From an uncultured Tateyamaria sp. (lineage in GTDB: Bacteria; Pseudomonadota; Alphaproteobacteria; Rhodobacterales; Rhodobacteraceae), in contig NZ_CANNCF010000007.1 of NCBI RefSeq assembly GCF_947503045.1, positions 51,285-115,284 of the forward strand: 64,000 bases of DNA, read 5' to 3'. The position numbers and the translations under genes were made by a program. This document shows positions 17,009-26,368 of the stretch, one piece after another. Under the pieces are notes generated by a model. The model was not told where the DNA came from. It saw nothing but the letters and a program-made list of their open reading frames with translations, and ran no database searches. Position 1 is the first letter of the stretch. Each line of letters starts with the position of its first letter.

Positions 17009-17610
17009 CCAGACCACGCAAAGACCGGACCCAACCTTGGATGATCGCTGCTCTGCTCGCAGGGTTGATCTTATCTGGCGCGCCCAGAGCCCACGCGCAG
17101 GCCAATGATCAGATCCTGCAGCTGTTTCCCTCTGGCGGACAGGGCTGCACCGATACCGTGAAGCTAAACCTCACCAACGCGATCCGATCGGGCATCGAGG
17201 CCGAGGTTCTGCGCGGCGAAGAGGCGCTCAAGAGACCACACTCCATTGCAGCCTTGGGATGTCTCGACAATCTGTTCGACGTCAATCTCGACATCGCGAT
17301 CCAGGTGCCGAACCTTCAGGGCATCTTCCAGGCCGCGGTCAGTCAGGCACAGGGACAAATCTGCTCCTTCGCGCAGGACAGGATGAACGAGCTGACCGCG
17401 CAGATCACCAACCTGTTGCAACTCCCAAGCTTCAACTTTCTGCCCATTGGCGGTCTGACGGGCAATGCAACGACATCGATTGGTGGGGTGGATTTGAACA
17501 CCGGTGGCGGCCAGACGGGGCAGGGGGTCACGGTCAACGGGACGACGGTCAGTCCCAACAATCTCGATGCGGTCTATGAGCTGATTTACGGAGGCGGCAG
17601 CGGTGGGTGA
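17005..17610 (+). CDS. Exported protein of the dot operon, unknown function
   Basis: This 201-aa protein has a signal peptide (MIAALLAGLILSGAPRAHAQ, cleavage near residue 32). The mature part has three cysteines at the starts of short segments (GCTDTV, LGCLDNLF, ICSFAQ). Its C-terminus is Gly/Thr/Asn-rich (NTGGGQTGQGVTVNG). No family is recognised. It is coupled by a 4-nt overlap to the transglycosylase gene and overlaps the next small gene. A surface or periplasmic component of the apparatus, perhaps pilus-related, is possible but not shown. Confidence 0.7.
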   Translation: MTRPRKDRTQPWMIAALLAGLILSGAPRAHAQANDQILQLFPSGGQGCTDTVKLNLTNAIRSGIEAEVLRGEEALKRPHSIAALGCLDNLFDVNLDIAIQVPNLQGIFQAAVSQAQGQICSFAQDRMNELTAQITNLLQLPSFNFLPIGGLTGNATTSIGGVDLNTGGGQTGQGVTVNGTTVSPNNLDAVYELIYGGGSGG

Positions 17611-17872
17611 TCTCATATCAAAAATGACCTTGGGCAAGTGGATCGCCTTGGCCGTCGTGCTCGCCGTCGTCGCATTCGTTCTGCTGACGCAGTTCACGTC
17701 ATTTCAGGTGCCCAAATCACTGACCGGGGGCAAGCAAGAGCCTGCGGTCCATCAAGGCATCCAGCCGCAGGGTCCGACAACGACCAGAACCAACCTCGAC
17801 GAGGTCAATGACATCATCCGGGGCAAGAACAGCAATGATCAGAGCGAGGGCACCGCAAATGAGAATGAGTAA
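17603..17872 (+). CDS. Small single-pass membrane protein of the dot operon
   Basis: This 89-aa protein starts at GTG with GGAGG 9 nt upstream. One strong membrane helix (WIALAVVLAVVAFVLLTQF, about residues 13-31) is followed by a hydrophilic Asn/Gln/Thr-rich tail. It overlaps both neighbours (8 nt before, 14 nt after), which supports it as a real gene. Function is unknown. Confidence 0.65.
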   Translation: MGDLISKMTLGKWIALAVVLAVVAFVLLTQFTSFQVPKSLTGGKQEPAVHQGIQPQGPTTTRTNLDEVNDIIRGKNSNDQSEGTANENE

Positions 17873-19016
17873 ACCGACATCACCGCTTCGCAGCGCGGCC
17901 CTCAAGACCACGGGTCTGAGCGAGGCTCTGTCCGTCTGCGCGACCGCCTGGCTCATCACGCTCGCAACCCCCAGCTATGCGTTCGGCGGCTGTTCCTGCG
18001 GCGGCGTGCAGAACATCGTCCGGACAGCCCGGATCAATGTGAACAACCACACCACAGAGGTCGGTAACTATATCGTCGACAACATCCTGCGCGGCGTCGC
18101 CCAGCTTTCCGCCTATTCCAAGCGCGAGACCGAGGCGGCAAAACGCATCGCCGAAGGGAGGGACCAGAACGCCGTTTTGCTTGAGCGGCAAAAGATCAGG
18201 GCCGCCGCCGAAGGCGGACGTTACGATCCGGCCACGTCCGCCTGTATCGATCTGTCGGGTGTTCTCAACTTCGGGGGAGGACAGACCAGCCAGGGCGTTG
18301 GCGGCATCGATATTGCGAACCTGTCCCGCAACCGGTCCTACGGGAACGGAACAGCAGGCGCGCCGGTCCGCTCCGGCGGTCTGGCGCTTGCACAGGAAAT
18401 CATGGTGGATCGCGATAACCTCCGAAACGTCGGAGGCTTCGCCGATCCCACATCCGATGTGCGACTTTTGACCGAGGCGATCACCCTCGACACGTCCGAC
18501 CAACAGGTGGCACAGGCCTATGCGCGGATGATCAACAACATGGTTGATCCTCTGCCGCCGAAACCAGTCACGACGGAAGAGGCGCAAACACCGACAGGCC
18601 TGGCCCGGATCGCCTCACGGCAAGTCGATGCAACGCGCCGGTCTGCGTCTCATGCGGTCTTCACCTATCTCGGCGACATTGCGACGCCCACCGGCGGAAC
18701 GGAACTGGCAGACTGGGCGCGCAACGCGGCCGGACCGGCCTATCCCAATGCTGTTGGTGACAAGGTCTCGTCTCTTCAGGCGGTCGACATCTTTGTGCAT
18801 TCCCGATTTGCCAATCCCGACTGGCACCAATCCATCGCAAAGATGTCACCCGATGCGGTGATGCGCGAGCTTCTCCTGACACAGGCCCTCGATCTGCACG
18901 TCAATTGGATGCGCTTTGGTCTCGAGCGACGTGTGGCGGTCGTGGAGGCTGCAAGCCTGGCGTCGACCATTGACGGAACCGAGGGTGCGGGCGGCGGTGC
19001 GCCGCTCGGCAACTAG
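17859..19016 (+). CDS. Exported protein, positional counterpart of IncI TraW
   Basis: I chose the ATG at 17859, which has GAGGG about 9 nt upstream; an earlier in-frame start would run deep into the previous gene. The 385-aa product has a long signal peptide (VCATAWLITLATPSYA) and the mature protein begins FGGCSCGGVQ, a Cys-X-Cys close to the N-terminus. The rest is soluble and helical with the segment AYSKRETEAAKRIAEGRDQNAVLLE. Located two genes before dotA/traY and directly before the traX-like gene, it holds the place and approximate size of TraW in IncI plasmids. Sequence homology to TraW was not established by eye. Confidence 0.7.
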   Translation: MRMSKPTSPLRSAALKTTGLSEALSVCATAWLITLATPSYAFGGCSCGGVQNIVRTARINVNNHTTEVGNYIVDNILRGVAQLSAYSKRETEAAKRIAEGRDQNAVLLERQKIRAAAEGGRYDPATSACIDLSGVLNFGGGQTSQGVGGIDIANLSRNRSYGNGTAGAPVRSGGLALAQEIMVDRDNLRNVGGFADPTSDVRLLTEAITLDTSDQQVAQAYARMINNMVDPLPPKPVTTEEAQTPTGLARIASRQVDATRRSASHAVFTYLGDIATPTGGTELADWARNAAGPAYPNAVGDKVSSLQAVDIFVHSRFANPDWHQSIAKMSPDAVMRELLLTQALDLHVNWMRFGLERRVAVVEAASLASTIDGTEGAGGGAPLGN

Positions 19017-19033
19017 CGGTTAGAGGCTTGGAA

Positions 19034-19588
19034 ATGGCGCGTGACAATAACGATGAACCCAAGAAGAGCCGCACACGCCGCGCGGCCGGGTTCTTCGCGC
19101 GCCGTGGCCGCGTCGACAAGGCCTTTGAGGCGAGCAAGCTGGGCGCGGACTTCATCGGCGATCTTGCCGACCGGGTCAGGCCCAAACCGCTCGACCCGAG
19201 GGGCCTGACCGGGCGCTATGAGGATGGTGGCATCCAGCGGTTCCAGGAGATGGCAGGGTCCATGAGTGAAACCGAGTTGGATCGTCAATATCAAGGCTGG
19301 CGAACACAGCGCGCCTGTTTTCAATATGCCGGTCTCATCGCCGCTCTGGCGATCCCCTTGGGCCTTCTCTTCTTCGACATAAGCCGGGTTTTTGTGATCA
19401 GTCTGATCGCGCTGTTCCTGTTCTCGATGTTCCGCGCAGTGCGTGCTGACTTCTTCGCCTGGATCATCGAACAGGGCCGGTTTGGCGGGTTTTATGATTA
19501 CATGACCACGCGCCTGCCGCGGAACATGCAGATCATCGTGCCGAGCCGGAATCGCGATCAGGTGCAGAAGCGCGAGCTCAACCGATGA
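19034..19588 (+). CDS. TraX/IcmV-like two-span membrane protein
   Basis: The ATG at 19034 has GAGG 7 nt upstream and is preferred over an in-frame TTG two codons earlier. The 184-aa product has a very basic N-terminus (SRTRRAAGFFARRGR). Two adjacent membrane helices lie near residues 98-135 (YAGLIAALAIPLGLLFFDI and VFVISLIALFLFSMFRAV). The C-terminal half is hydrophilic. Its position, with a 4-nt overlap into dotA/traY, equals traX of IncI plasmids and icmV next to dotA in Legionella. The assignment rests on topology and synteny. Confidence 0.7.
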   Translation: MARDNNDEPKKSRTRRAAGFFARRGRVDKAFEASKLGADFIGDLADRVRPKPLDPRGLTGRYEDGGIQRFQEMAGSMSETELDRQYQGWRTQRACFQYAGLIAALAIPLGLLFFDISRVFVISLIALFLFSMFRAVRADFFAWIIEQGRFGGFYDYMTTRLPRNMQIIVPSRNRDQVQKRELNR

Positions 19589-21876
19589 GGGCGGGGACCA
19601 GCCTTGCGATCGCGGCCACTCTCCTTCTGGCATCAACTGACGCCAGTCTCGCGCAAGAGATCAACATCCCGGATATTTTCAACGGCACGGGCGATGATCG
19701 GTCCAACACCTTCTTCAATCTGATCTTCGGTGATCTGTTTCCGGGACCCGCCGCAAACAACCGCACCGTGATCTCGCTGCTGATGCTGTCCTTCAACATC
19801 CTGTTCCTGGCGGTCGGCGCGCTCTTTCTGCTCTACAACATCTTTCAGGGTACGTTGGATTCCGCCCATGAGGGGGTCGTGCTCGGCCAGAAGTCAACGA
19901 TCTGGGTGCCGATCAGGATCCTCACGGCCTTCGCCCTGCTGATCCCGCTCGATAATGGCTATAACGGCATCCAGCACGGCGTCTCTTATGTGGTCCGCGC
20001 GGGCACGGCCGCAGGGTCGTTCTTCTGGAACCAGACAGCGGACCTGATCGTCTCGGACGAAGTGCCGATCGTGGGCACGGACTACGTGGGGTCTGATGCG
20101 CGGTTCCTGCAACAGCTCTGGCGCATGGAATTCTGCCGTGCCGCCTACAATTTTGAGGTCTCCAAAGGTGGCGATCTGCAGCTCGTCAGCGGCGGTATTT
20201 GGTCAAACTTGCAACCGGCACCCGGCACAGGTCTGATCGACGGCTATACGCCACAAATCCTGACCTATTCGACACCGACCATCACGAGCGCCTGTGGCTC
20301 CGTGACATTGCCAGCGGCCACGGCCGCGTTGAAGCGCATCAGCCCATCAACGAACATGGATACGATCAACACCAGCATGCGGAACCTGATCGACATCCTG
20401 CGCACCGAAATGCGTGGGTCAGCTGAAACGGTCGTGGCAAAGATATCAGCGCGTGAACCGGTTCAAGCCGGTGATATTCCAGACCTTGGCACCATGATGC
20501 GTGTTCTGCGCCAACAGCACTCCGCGATCGTTAATCCCATCGTGAACCCAAACGCCCTTTCGACATTGGTTCAGAGCGAGAGTGGGACGCCGATCAGCCA
20601 GCAAATCCAATCCATTGGTAGTGACGGGTCCGGTGCTTTATCCGCACCAACAGCCATTTCGGGTGATCTCAGAACTGGCGGCTGGATGATGGCCGGCTCC
20701 TACTACATGCTCATCAGCAAGATATCCGGCGATGCCAATGCCGTCGCGAGTATGTTCCCGACGGCAACACCCGGCACGTTGATCTCAACCACACTGAGCG
20801 GCGGTGTTCAGAACACGATCGCATCAGAACTTGGCCAGCAATATTGGTTTCAGAGTAATGCGGATCGGGATGCACAAAAGATATTGGCCAGCATCGGTGC
20901 GAGTTACAATGCAAGTGTGTCGGCTTGGAACGAGGCGGCGGCGATTGCGGGTCTTCGTGAGTTCATCACAGAGCGCGCCTATGCCGGGGACGATGCGTCA
21001 TCCCCGGAAAACTTCCTGCCACCACCGACCAATTTGCTAGCAGGTATTCGCCTGCTTTCTCCGGAAACCATAACTGTCGATCCCATGATCGGATTGATGG
21101 CCTACGCATCAACGTTTTTGACATTTGCCATAGCCGTCATCGGTATCTTGGCGACCGCATCGGCTGTTCCGGTCGTGGGGTCGATTCCTGCGACGCTCGC
21201 CTCACTGACAAGTGGTCTTTTTCAGATTGGAATTTTTGCAGCCATCTTCGTCGGCTTTATCCTGCCCTACCTTCCAGCCGTCATCTGGTTGATCGCGATT
21301 CTGGCCTTTATGCTTCTGGTGATCGAGGCCGTGTTCGCCGCACCTCTTTGGGCCGTCGCGATGCTCTCAATGGACGGACACGGCATTTCCTCTAACATCT
21401 CCCGAAAGGGTTGGTCTCTTCTGTTGATGCTGTTTTTAACACCGCTGCTCATGATCTTTGGCTTCTTGCTGGGCATGGTCCTGTTCCGCATCGCAGCCTT
21501 CTCGCTGAACGGGATGCTGTTCGCCGCACTCAGTTCGCAGATGGCCGCAGATCCAGGTGCATTCGGTGCGCTGTCGAGCTTCCTGACTATGGCCGTACTG
21601 ACTGTCTTTGTTGGTATCCTTTATGTGGTGATCATCGATTGGTCCTTCAGCCTGATCAACGTATTCCCCGCCCGCGTATTCAAATGGATCGATGGGATTG
21701 GCGACGATTTGGGGGCAGGGACAGCGATGACCGCAAAGGCAGCCGGGGTCGCGGGATCATATCAGGGTGGTGCTGCGACGGGCGGACTGCTGGGGTCTGC
21801 GGGGAATGTCGGATTGGCCAATCACAGAAGCCGTCAACAACGTCAGATTGGCAACAAGGCGTCGAAAGACAAATAG
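19585..21876 (+). CDS. dotA: DotA/TraY polytopic inner-membrane protein
   Basis: This 763-aa last gene of the plus-strand dot operon has an N-terminal signal-like segment (LAIAATLLLASTDASLAQ). Membrane helices follow near 63-85 and 105-120, then a large periplasmic loop (about 145-490) and a C-terminal cluster of membrane helices (about 500-700, e.g. AVIWLIAILAFMLLVIEAVF and FLTPLLMIFGFLLGMVLF). The final 50 residues are a Gly/Ala/Gln-rich cytoplasmic tail. This layout is that of DotA and of TraY, which in IncI plasmids is the target of entry exclusion. The stop abuts the stop of a convergent small membrane gene. Confidence 0.88.
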   Translation: MRAGTSLAIAATLLLASTDASLAQEINIPDIFNGTGDDRSNTFFNLIFGDLFPGPAANNRTVISLLMLSFNILFLAVGALFLLYNIFQGTLDSAHEGVVLGQKSTIWVPIRILTAFALLIPLDNGYNGIQHGVSYVVRAGTAAGSFFWNQTADLIVSDEVPIVGTDYVGSDARFLQQLWRMEFCRAAYNFEVSKGGDLQLVSGGIWSNLQPAPGTGLIDGYTPQILTYSTPTITSACGSVTLPAATAALKRISPSTNMDTINTSMRNLIDILRTEMRGSAETVVAKISAREPVQAGDIPDLGTMMRVLRQQHSAIVNPIVNPNALSTLVQSESGTPISQQIQSIGSDGSGALSAPTAISGDLRTGGWMMAGSYYMLISKISGDANAVASMFPTATPGTLISTTLSGGVQNTIASELGQQYWFQSNADRDAQKILASIGASYNASVSAWNEAAAIAGLREFITERAYAGDDASSPENFLPPPTNLLAGIRLLSPETITVDPMIGLMAYASTFLTFAIAVIGILATASAVPVVGSIPATLASLTSGLFQIGIFAAIFVGFILPYLPAVIWLIAILAFMLLVIEAVFAAPLWAVAMLSMDGHGISSNISRKGWSLLLMLFLTPLLMIFGFLLGMVLFRIAAFSLNGMLFAALSSQMAADPGAFGALSSFLTMAVLTVFVGILYVVIIDWSFSLINVFPARVFKWIDGIGDDLGAGTAMTAKAAGVAGSYQGGAATGGLLGSAGNVGLANHRSRQQRQIGNKASKDK

Positions 21877-22254
21877 CTATCGCCGGAAGAGGGTCATCGC
21901 AGCGAAAATCGCGATGCCGCCGTGATTAGGCTTGTAAGGCACGTACACCGGATCCCCATAACCTTCGCGGTTCACGGTGAGGTGTAGAACCGCATATACG
22001 CAGAGCAGCTGAAGGCAATAGATCGGCTCCGAGACCAGATGGGCGCCCATCGCAACAATACCATCAAGGAAACCAAAGTACTCCGAGTGGCTGTGCTGCC
22101 AACCGCCGGCAAATGCTTCCAAGTACCCAAGCAAATGGATCATCGCGCGCCAGAAATAGATCATCAGACCAACAGCCAACCATTGGCCACCAAGATGCAC
22201 CCAGTAGCCGGTCTTGCTATGCGTCTGCCGAGTCTTTTTGAACCATTTGAACAT
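21877..22254 (-). CDS. Small polytopic membrane protein next to dotA; candidate entry-exclusion factor
   Basis: This 125-aa protein is encoded convergently to dotA with adjoining stop codons. It begins with a basic cytoplasmic stretch (MFKWFKKTRQTHSKTG). It has about three hydrophobic segments (QWLAVGLMIYFWRAMIHLLG, MGAHLVSEPIYCLQLLCVYA and a short C-terminal IAIFAAMTLF). I recognise no family. A variant of the transfer-regulon operator lies 61 bp upstream, close to the spacing seen at the dot operons. In IncI plasmid R64 the exclusion gene exc sits next to traY and acts on TraY. The same neighbourhood here suggests, without proof, an exclusion protein. Confidence 0.65.
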   Translation of the reverse strand: MFKWFKKTRQTHSKTGYWVHLGGQWLAVGLMIYFWRAMIHLLGYLEAFAGGWQHSHSEYFGFLDGIVAMGAHLVSEPIYCLQLLCVYAVLHLTVNREGYGDPVYVPYKPNHGGIAIFAAMTLFRR

Positions 22255-22302
22255 ATCGCATTATGGCATGAAGCGCGGATTTTGGCCAGAGGATGGGTTC
22301 AT

Positions 22303-22328
22303 ATGTATCGAGACACATAACGATACAT
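22303..22328. promoter_or_regulatory. Transfer-regulon operator variant (copy 4)
   Basis: ATGTATCG and CGATACAT are perfect inverted arms separated by 10 bp. The other sites have TATCG and CGATA arms with the same 10-bp spacing, although here the centre is AGACACATAA instead of TTATATATAA. It lies 61 bp upstream of the small membrane gene beside dotA. Confidence 0.5.
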
Positions 22329-22927
22329 GCGGCTTACTCTCCGAGTTTCACATTGCGCCATTTCTGGCCGGAATGATCTTTGCGATCTTTGAACTTACGG
22401 CTAGCTTAGTTCCAACGACCAAATTGTGAGAAGGGAGGATTGTGTTGCTCAAGGTGCTGAGTTTACCGTAAAGTCGACCTTGGCTTGACAACTGCCCCAT
22501 GACTGAAGTGCGGGACAAATCCAACCTTGCCGCTTGCCCAACTAATGGCCGCTTTTTCAGATTACCGATCCCGCGAAACGCAGCTGGGCGTAAGCGGACC
22601 TTCGCTGCAAATGCGAGAACTTCCCGACCTTTCTACCAAAGCTGCCATTCTGGAAAAGTGGGTTACCATCAAGCCCATGTTAGTTCCGATCCGTTCCGTG
22701 ACTCGCGCCACGGGCGCTTCCACTCTACAGAGCCGTGAGGCGTCTGAACATGGCATTGGTCAGCTGGAGCTTGCGTTGAACTCTTGGTTCGATTTCTGCG
22801 ATGCAACGGTTTGCATCTAGCACTCCACCTAAGTGTGTTTGACGCTCAAGTTCGAAAAATCGGTTCTATTGCTAAATCCACCGCAATCTGGAACGCTGTT
22901 TTTTGCACCAAATTCCTTTGTGCAATT
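22329..22927. other. Gene-poor spacer between the dot block and the accessory island
   Basis: Nothing here is convincingly coding. Short open frames exist on both strands but none has a ribosome-binding site plus coherent protein features. The sequence (for instance around 22590-22650) looks like decayed filler of the sort found in other accessory gaps of this window (31.4-31.7 and 51.6-51.9 kb). No terminator was clear. Confidence 0.4.
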
Positions 22928-25411
22928 TCACTTTAGGATCTTCGAAAGGCTTTCCGAACACACTGGTTTTTCTATGAATAGAACACTGTCCGACTGAACA
23001 GCGCGCAGCGATGATTTCCCACTGATCAAGATGCGCTGCGTGTCTGGGTCGTGTTTTTCTAGTGAGGTCAAAACATCCAGACCGTCTTTGGCGCCTCCAA
23101 GTTCAAAGTCGCTGACAAGAAGGTCGAATTCTCCTTGTTTTGCTAACCGCAGCGCCTCTTGTGCGGTTGAGCAGGACGTCACCGCATAACCAAGAAATTT
23201 CAACGCTTTGGCTGTTGTTTTCAAGTCGGTTTCATTGTCGTCCAATAACAAGGCACGTCCTGCACCGCGCACCTGAGTGGCGCTGCCGTGGGTATCAACA
23301 CATGGCAAACGAACCGTCACGCGCGTGCCCTTGCCCTTCTGGCTATCGATGTCCAGCTTGCCGCCGCTTTGATTGATAAAGCCATAGACAATCGACAGGC
23401 CAAGGCCGGTTCCGCCGTCCCTCGCCCGGGTCGTAAAGAACGGCTGAATGGCCTTTTCTTGGGTGCTTTTCGACATTCCCGATCCTGTGTCGGACACGAT
23501 AATTTGCGTCCCGCCGCCCTTGGTCTTGGTTAAGGTGACGCGGATGGTTCCTGCGTTTTCGATGGCATTGTTGCTGTTCAAGACTAAGTTCACGATCGCC
23601 GACTCAAGCTGGCCGGGGTCCGCAAGGACATTTAGTGGTTCGGCGGCGGGAACGACCTCAAGCGTGACATTGGGTTTGAGCCCGATCTCAATAAGTTCGA
23701 CCATGCCCTCGACCAGTGCGTTCAGATCAAAGACCTCTGGTGAGAGAGGCTGTTTGCGCGCAAAAGCCAACAGACGGTCGGTGAGCGCCGCGCCGTAGTC
23801 TACGGCGTTTTCGATGGCAGACACATTGGCCGTTTCCGACCTGGTGTCATCCAGTAGGTGCGCGTGGGTGCGGATGGTCGACAGGATATTGGCGAAGTCG
23901 TGCGCCGTGTCGCCAGCCAGTTTGCCAAGTAATTCGATCCGATCAATCTGCGCAACCCGTTCCGCAACGCGATGCTGTTCGGTCACATCCGAGATCAGCC
24001 ACACGCGGCCTTCATCCGGCAAACGACTGGCGCGGATTTCCAGCACATCACCTTTCGCGGAGTCCAGAACCAGATGGCCCCGATGTTGCACGCTAAGACC
24101 GGCGTCTTTGGCGCTGCGCCCAAAGGCAGATCGATAGAGCCAGTCGACGAAGGACTCTCTCAGGTTGCCGATATCCAAGATGCGTTCGAATGCAGGGTTG
24201 GAGGCGGTCAGTTTGCCCGTACTGTCGGTAATCGCGATGCCGTCGGTGATGTTGGCAAAGACCTTTTCGAACAGTGCGTTGCGTTGATCGAGCTGGCGAT
24301 TTGAGCGGTCCAATCGCAAAGCGTTCGCGCGAAAGCTGCGAAAGGAGCGGAACAAATCGCCAATCTCGTCATCACCACCCAAACGGCGCGGCAGAACGCT
24401 GCTGCGGTCTCCGTTGGCAAGGCGCACCATAGCTTCAGAGACGCGGCCCACGTTGAAGGCCACGTAGCGCGACACATAAAGGGCGGCGACCAAGGCAAGA
24501 CCAAGGGCGGCGAGGCTGATGGCGGCCACAGATACCCGCGTGAATTGGATCGTGCTGGAAGACGAGCTGCGTTCTTGCGTCAAGACGGCTTCGGCTCGTT
24601 TGGCAAAGTCAGTTGCCAGTTCATTGATGTGGTTGGCGTCACGCCGGATGCGGAAAAGTGCGTTCTGCGCATCAAGGGTTAGGTCCAGTTCTTGGCGTCG
24701 CAGCTCAAAGATGCCGACATCGCCTCGAACCAGTGTGTTCAGACGGTTCAGATATAAGGTTTGCGCAAAGGTCATTGGTCCATCTGATGCAAGTTGAGCT
24801 TTGCGTCGGAAGTGGCGCTGTTCTTCACCGACGCCGATGAGATTATCCGCATAAGCCGCATTCAACGCATCCGCATTCATGCTGTGCAGCGTCCACCATG
24901 TGAGCCGTTCTTGCGTTTCTGAGGCCTGATCTTCGACGCGCAAAGTCACGTCTTCGCGCAAGGTGCTCAGTTCAGCGACACGGGCACGCACCACAGCCTG
25001 CACTTGGTCCAGTGATTGGGACGCTTTGACCAGATCACGGATGCCGTTTTCCATCTCAAGCGTAAGCGCGCTTAGCGCTTCGCGGTCGGTTTCCGTCGTG
25101 CTCGACGTCGGCCATTCGTCCCGTACCTGCGCCAATACGTCCAACAGCTTTTCACCCTCCTGCTGGATCAGAAAATTGGATCGTTGGTTCAACAAGTAAG
25201 GGGCCGAGGTCGCAAGGTCGGACGAGCGTTTGGACAGATCAATCGCTTGCGCCACCTGACCGAGCGATTGTTGATGCAGGTCTTGAAGGCGCGCATCGAC
25301 TCGCTGCAAGGCAATCCATGTCAGCGAGCTGATACAGACGATCGCCAGCGCTAACAGCCCAAGGGCGGTCCATAGACGCCCGCGTACAGACCGGGGGATC
25401 AGCCGCATCAT
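22928..25411 (-). CDS. Hybrid sensor histidine kinase with receiver domain
   Basis: This 827-aa membrane kinase has membrane helix 1 at about 13-35, a helical periplasmic sensor (35-295) and membrane helix 2 near 300 (AAISLAALGLALVAALYVS). HAMP (to about 370) and a PAS-like domain (ITDGIAITDSTGKLTASNP, about 390-480) follow. The phospho-accepting His is near 502 in GDTAHDFANIL, and HATPase G boxes are VSDTGSGM and GGTGLGLSIVYG. A C-terminal receiver has the acceptor Asp near 766 (LLVSDFEL) and Lys in IEKPV. Overall it is TorS-like without a visible Hpt domain. It overlaps the response regulator gene by 4 nt and is divergent from the afuA-like operon, so it probably senses the transported ligand, possibly through the periplasmic protein. 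Confidence 0.9.
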   Translation of the reverse strand: MMRLIPRSVRGRLWTALGLLALAIVCISSLTWIALQRVDARLQDLHQQSLGQVAQAIDLSKRSSDLATSAPYLLNQRSNFLIQQEGEKLLDVLAQVRDEWPTSSTTETDREALSALTLEMENGIRDLVKASQSLDQVQAVVRARVAELSTLREDVTLRVEDQASETQERLTWWTLHSMNADALNAAYADNLIGVGEEQRHFRRKAQLASDGPMTFAQTLYLNRLNTLVRGDVGIFELRRQELDLTLDAQNALFRIRRDANHINELATDFAKRAEAVLTQERSSSSSTIQFTRVSVAAISLAALGLALVAALYVSRYVAFNVGRVSEAMVRLANGDRSSVLPRRLGGDDEIGDLFRSFRSFRANALRLDRSNRQLDQRNALFEKVFANITDGIAITDSTGKLTASNPAFERILDIGNLRESFVDWLYRSAFGRSAKDAGLSVQHRGHLVLDSAKGDVLEIRASRLPDEGRVWLISDVTEQHRVAERVAQIDRIELLGKLAGDTAHDFANILSTIRTHAHLLDDTRSETANVSAIENAVDYGAALTDRLLAFARKQPLSPEVFDLNALVEGMVELIEIGLKPNVTLEVVPAAEPLNVLADPGQLESAIVNLVLNSNNAIENAGTIRVTLTKTKGGGTQIIVSDTGSGMSKSTQEKAIQPFFTTRARDGGTGLGLSIVYGFINQSGGKLDIDSQKGKGTRVTVRLPCVDTHGSATQVRGAGRALLLDDNETDLKTTAKALKFLGYAVTSCSTAQEALRLAKQGEFDLLVSDFELGGAKDGLDVLTSLEKHDPDTQRILISGKSSLRAVQSDSVLFIEKPVCSESLSKILK

Positions 25412-26154
25412 CGGCTCGCGCGCGCACTGTCGGTGACGAAGATATAGCCTTGCCCCCGCCGCGTTTGCAGGTGCACGGGTTTGGACGGATTTTCTTCGAT
25501 TTTGCGGCGCAACCGCAGGATCAGCACATCCACAGTGCGGTCCACATATTTGGTCAGATCGCTGCCCAGTTCGGTCAGCAATTCGACCCGCGGGATGATC
25601 TCGTTTGGGCGTTTCAGGAAATAATCCAAAAGGCGGTATTCAGCGTTTGTGAGCGATATTTCGGTGTTGGCCTCGTCAAATAGGATGCGTTGCTTTTGAT
25701 CCACCGTTAGCCGTCCGAAAGACACGCGGCTTGGGTCAATGTCTGCGCTTGGGCGGTCTTCGGATTTGCCATAGCGACGTAGGACAGCGCGGATACGGGC
25801 GACCAATTCGCGCGGGTTGAACGGTTTGAGGACATAATCATCGGCGCCAATTTCAAGCCCAACAATCTTATCGGTTTCATCGCCGCGTCCCGTCAGCATG
25901 ACAATCGGTAAATCCTGCGTGCGGCGGATGTCCATTGCCAGCGTCAGACCGCTTTCATCGCGCAATTGCAGATCGATCAGCACAAGGTCGAGCGCGGTGT
26001 TGGCCTCTGCGGCGTGATATTCTGCGATATTGGCCAGCGGCAGGGGATCAAACTGATTGTCCGCCAAAAGCGCCACCAATGCATCACGCATCGACGCTTC
26101 ATCATCCACAATTCCGATCTTTGGTCGCGACACGCTCGGCCTCCCTATTGGCAT
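25408..26154 (-). CDS. OmpR-family response regulator
   Basis: This 248-aa protein has a receiver domain (residues 11-125) with the acidic pair in IVDDEAS, phospho-acceptor Asp61 in LVLIDLQ and Lys in DYVLKPFNPRELVARI. The DNA-binding winged helix (about 150-240) contains TNAEYRLLDYFLKRPNEIIPR and VDVLILRLRRKIEENP with the terminal GQGYIF hairpin. It is first gene of the regulator operon and faces the transporter operon. The inverted repeat at 26204-26230 between them is the likely binding site. The Shine-Dalgarno is weak. Confidence 0.92.
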   Translation of the reverse strand: MPIGRPSVSRPKIGIVDDEASMRDALVALLADNQFDPLPLANIAEYHAAEANTALDLVLIDLQLRDESGLTLAMDIRRTQDLPIVMLTGRGDETDKIVGLEIGADDYVLKPFNPRELVARIRAVLRRYGKSEDRPSADIDPSRVSFGRLTVDQKQRILFDEANTEISLTNAEYRLLDYFLKRPNEIIPRVELLTELGSDLTKYVDRTVDVLILRLRRKIEENPSKPVHLQTRRGQGYIFVTDSARASR

Positions 26155-26203
26155 GTTTTAGCACCAAGTCAGCCGCGCCGTCGCAACCATAATTGTTTCG
26201 ATT

Positions 26204-26230
26204 GTTACAATCATGCGGGGGGATTGTAAC
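26204..26230. promoter_or_regulatory. Inverted repeat in the divergent promoter of the two-component system and transporter
   Basis: GTTACAATC and GATTGTAAC are perfect 9-bp arms separated by 9 bp. They sit between the response regulator start (26154) and the periplasmic-protein gene (26369). A third partial copy, TTGTTAAC, follows. This is the best candidate for the response regulator's operator. Confidence 0.55.
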
Positions 26231-26368
26231 CTTGTTAACGAGGATACCCGCTCTCTGTAGCTTTGTTCATAAGCCTTGTATGTCCCCTATTTGAACGGGT
26301 CCTTAGGGGTAACGGGGCATAGCCGCGTGGAGGAACGTCGGCGTGCAAGAACTCTAAGGGAGGAAGAC

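Noticed and set aside
22527..22820. 97-aa plus-strand frame in the spacer before the histidine kinase
   Set aside because: It has no clear ribosome-binding site, there is a competing frame on the same strand and no recognisable fold. It looks like decayed sequence.
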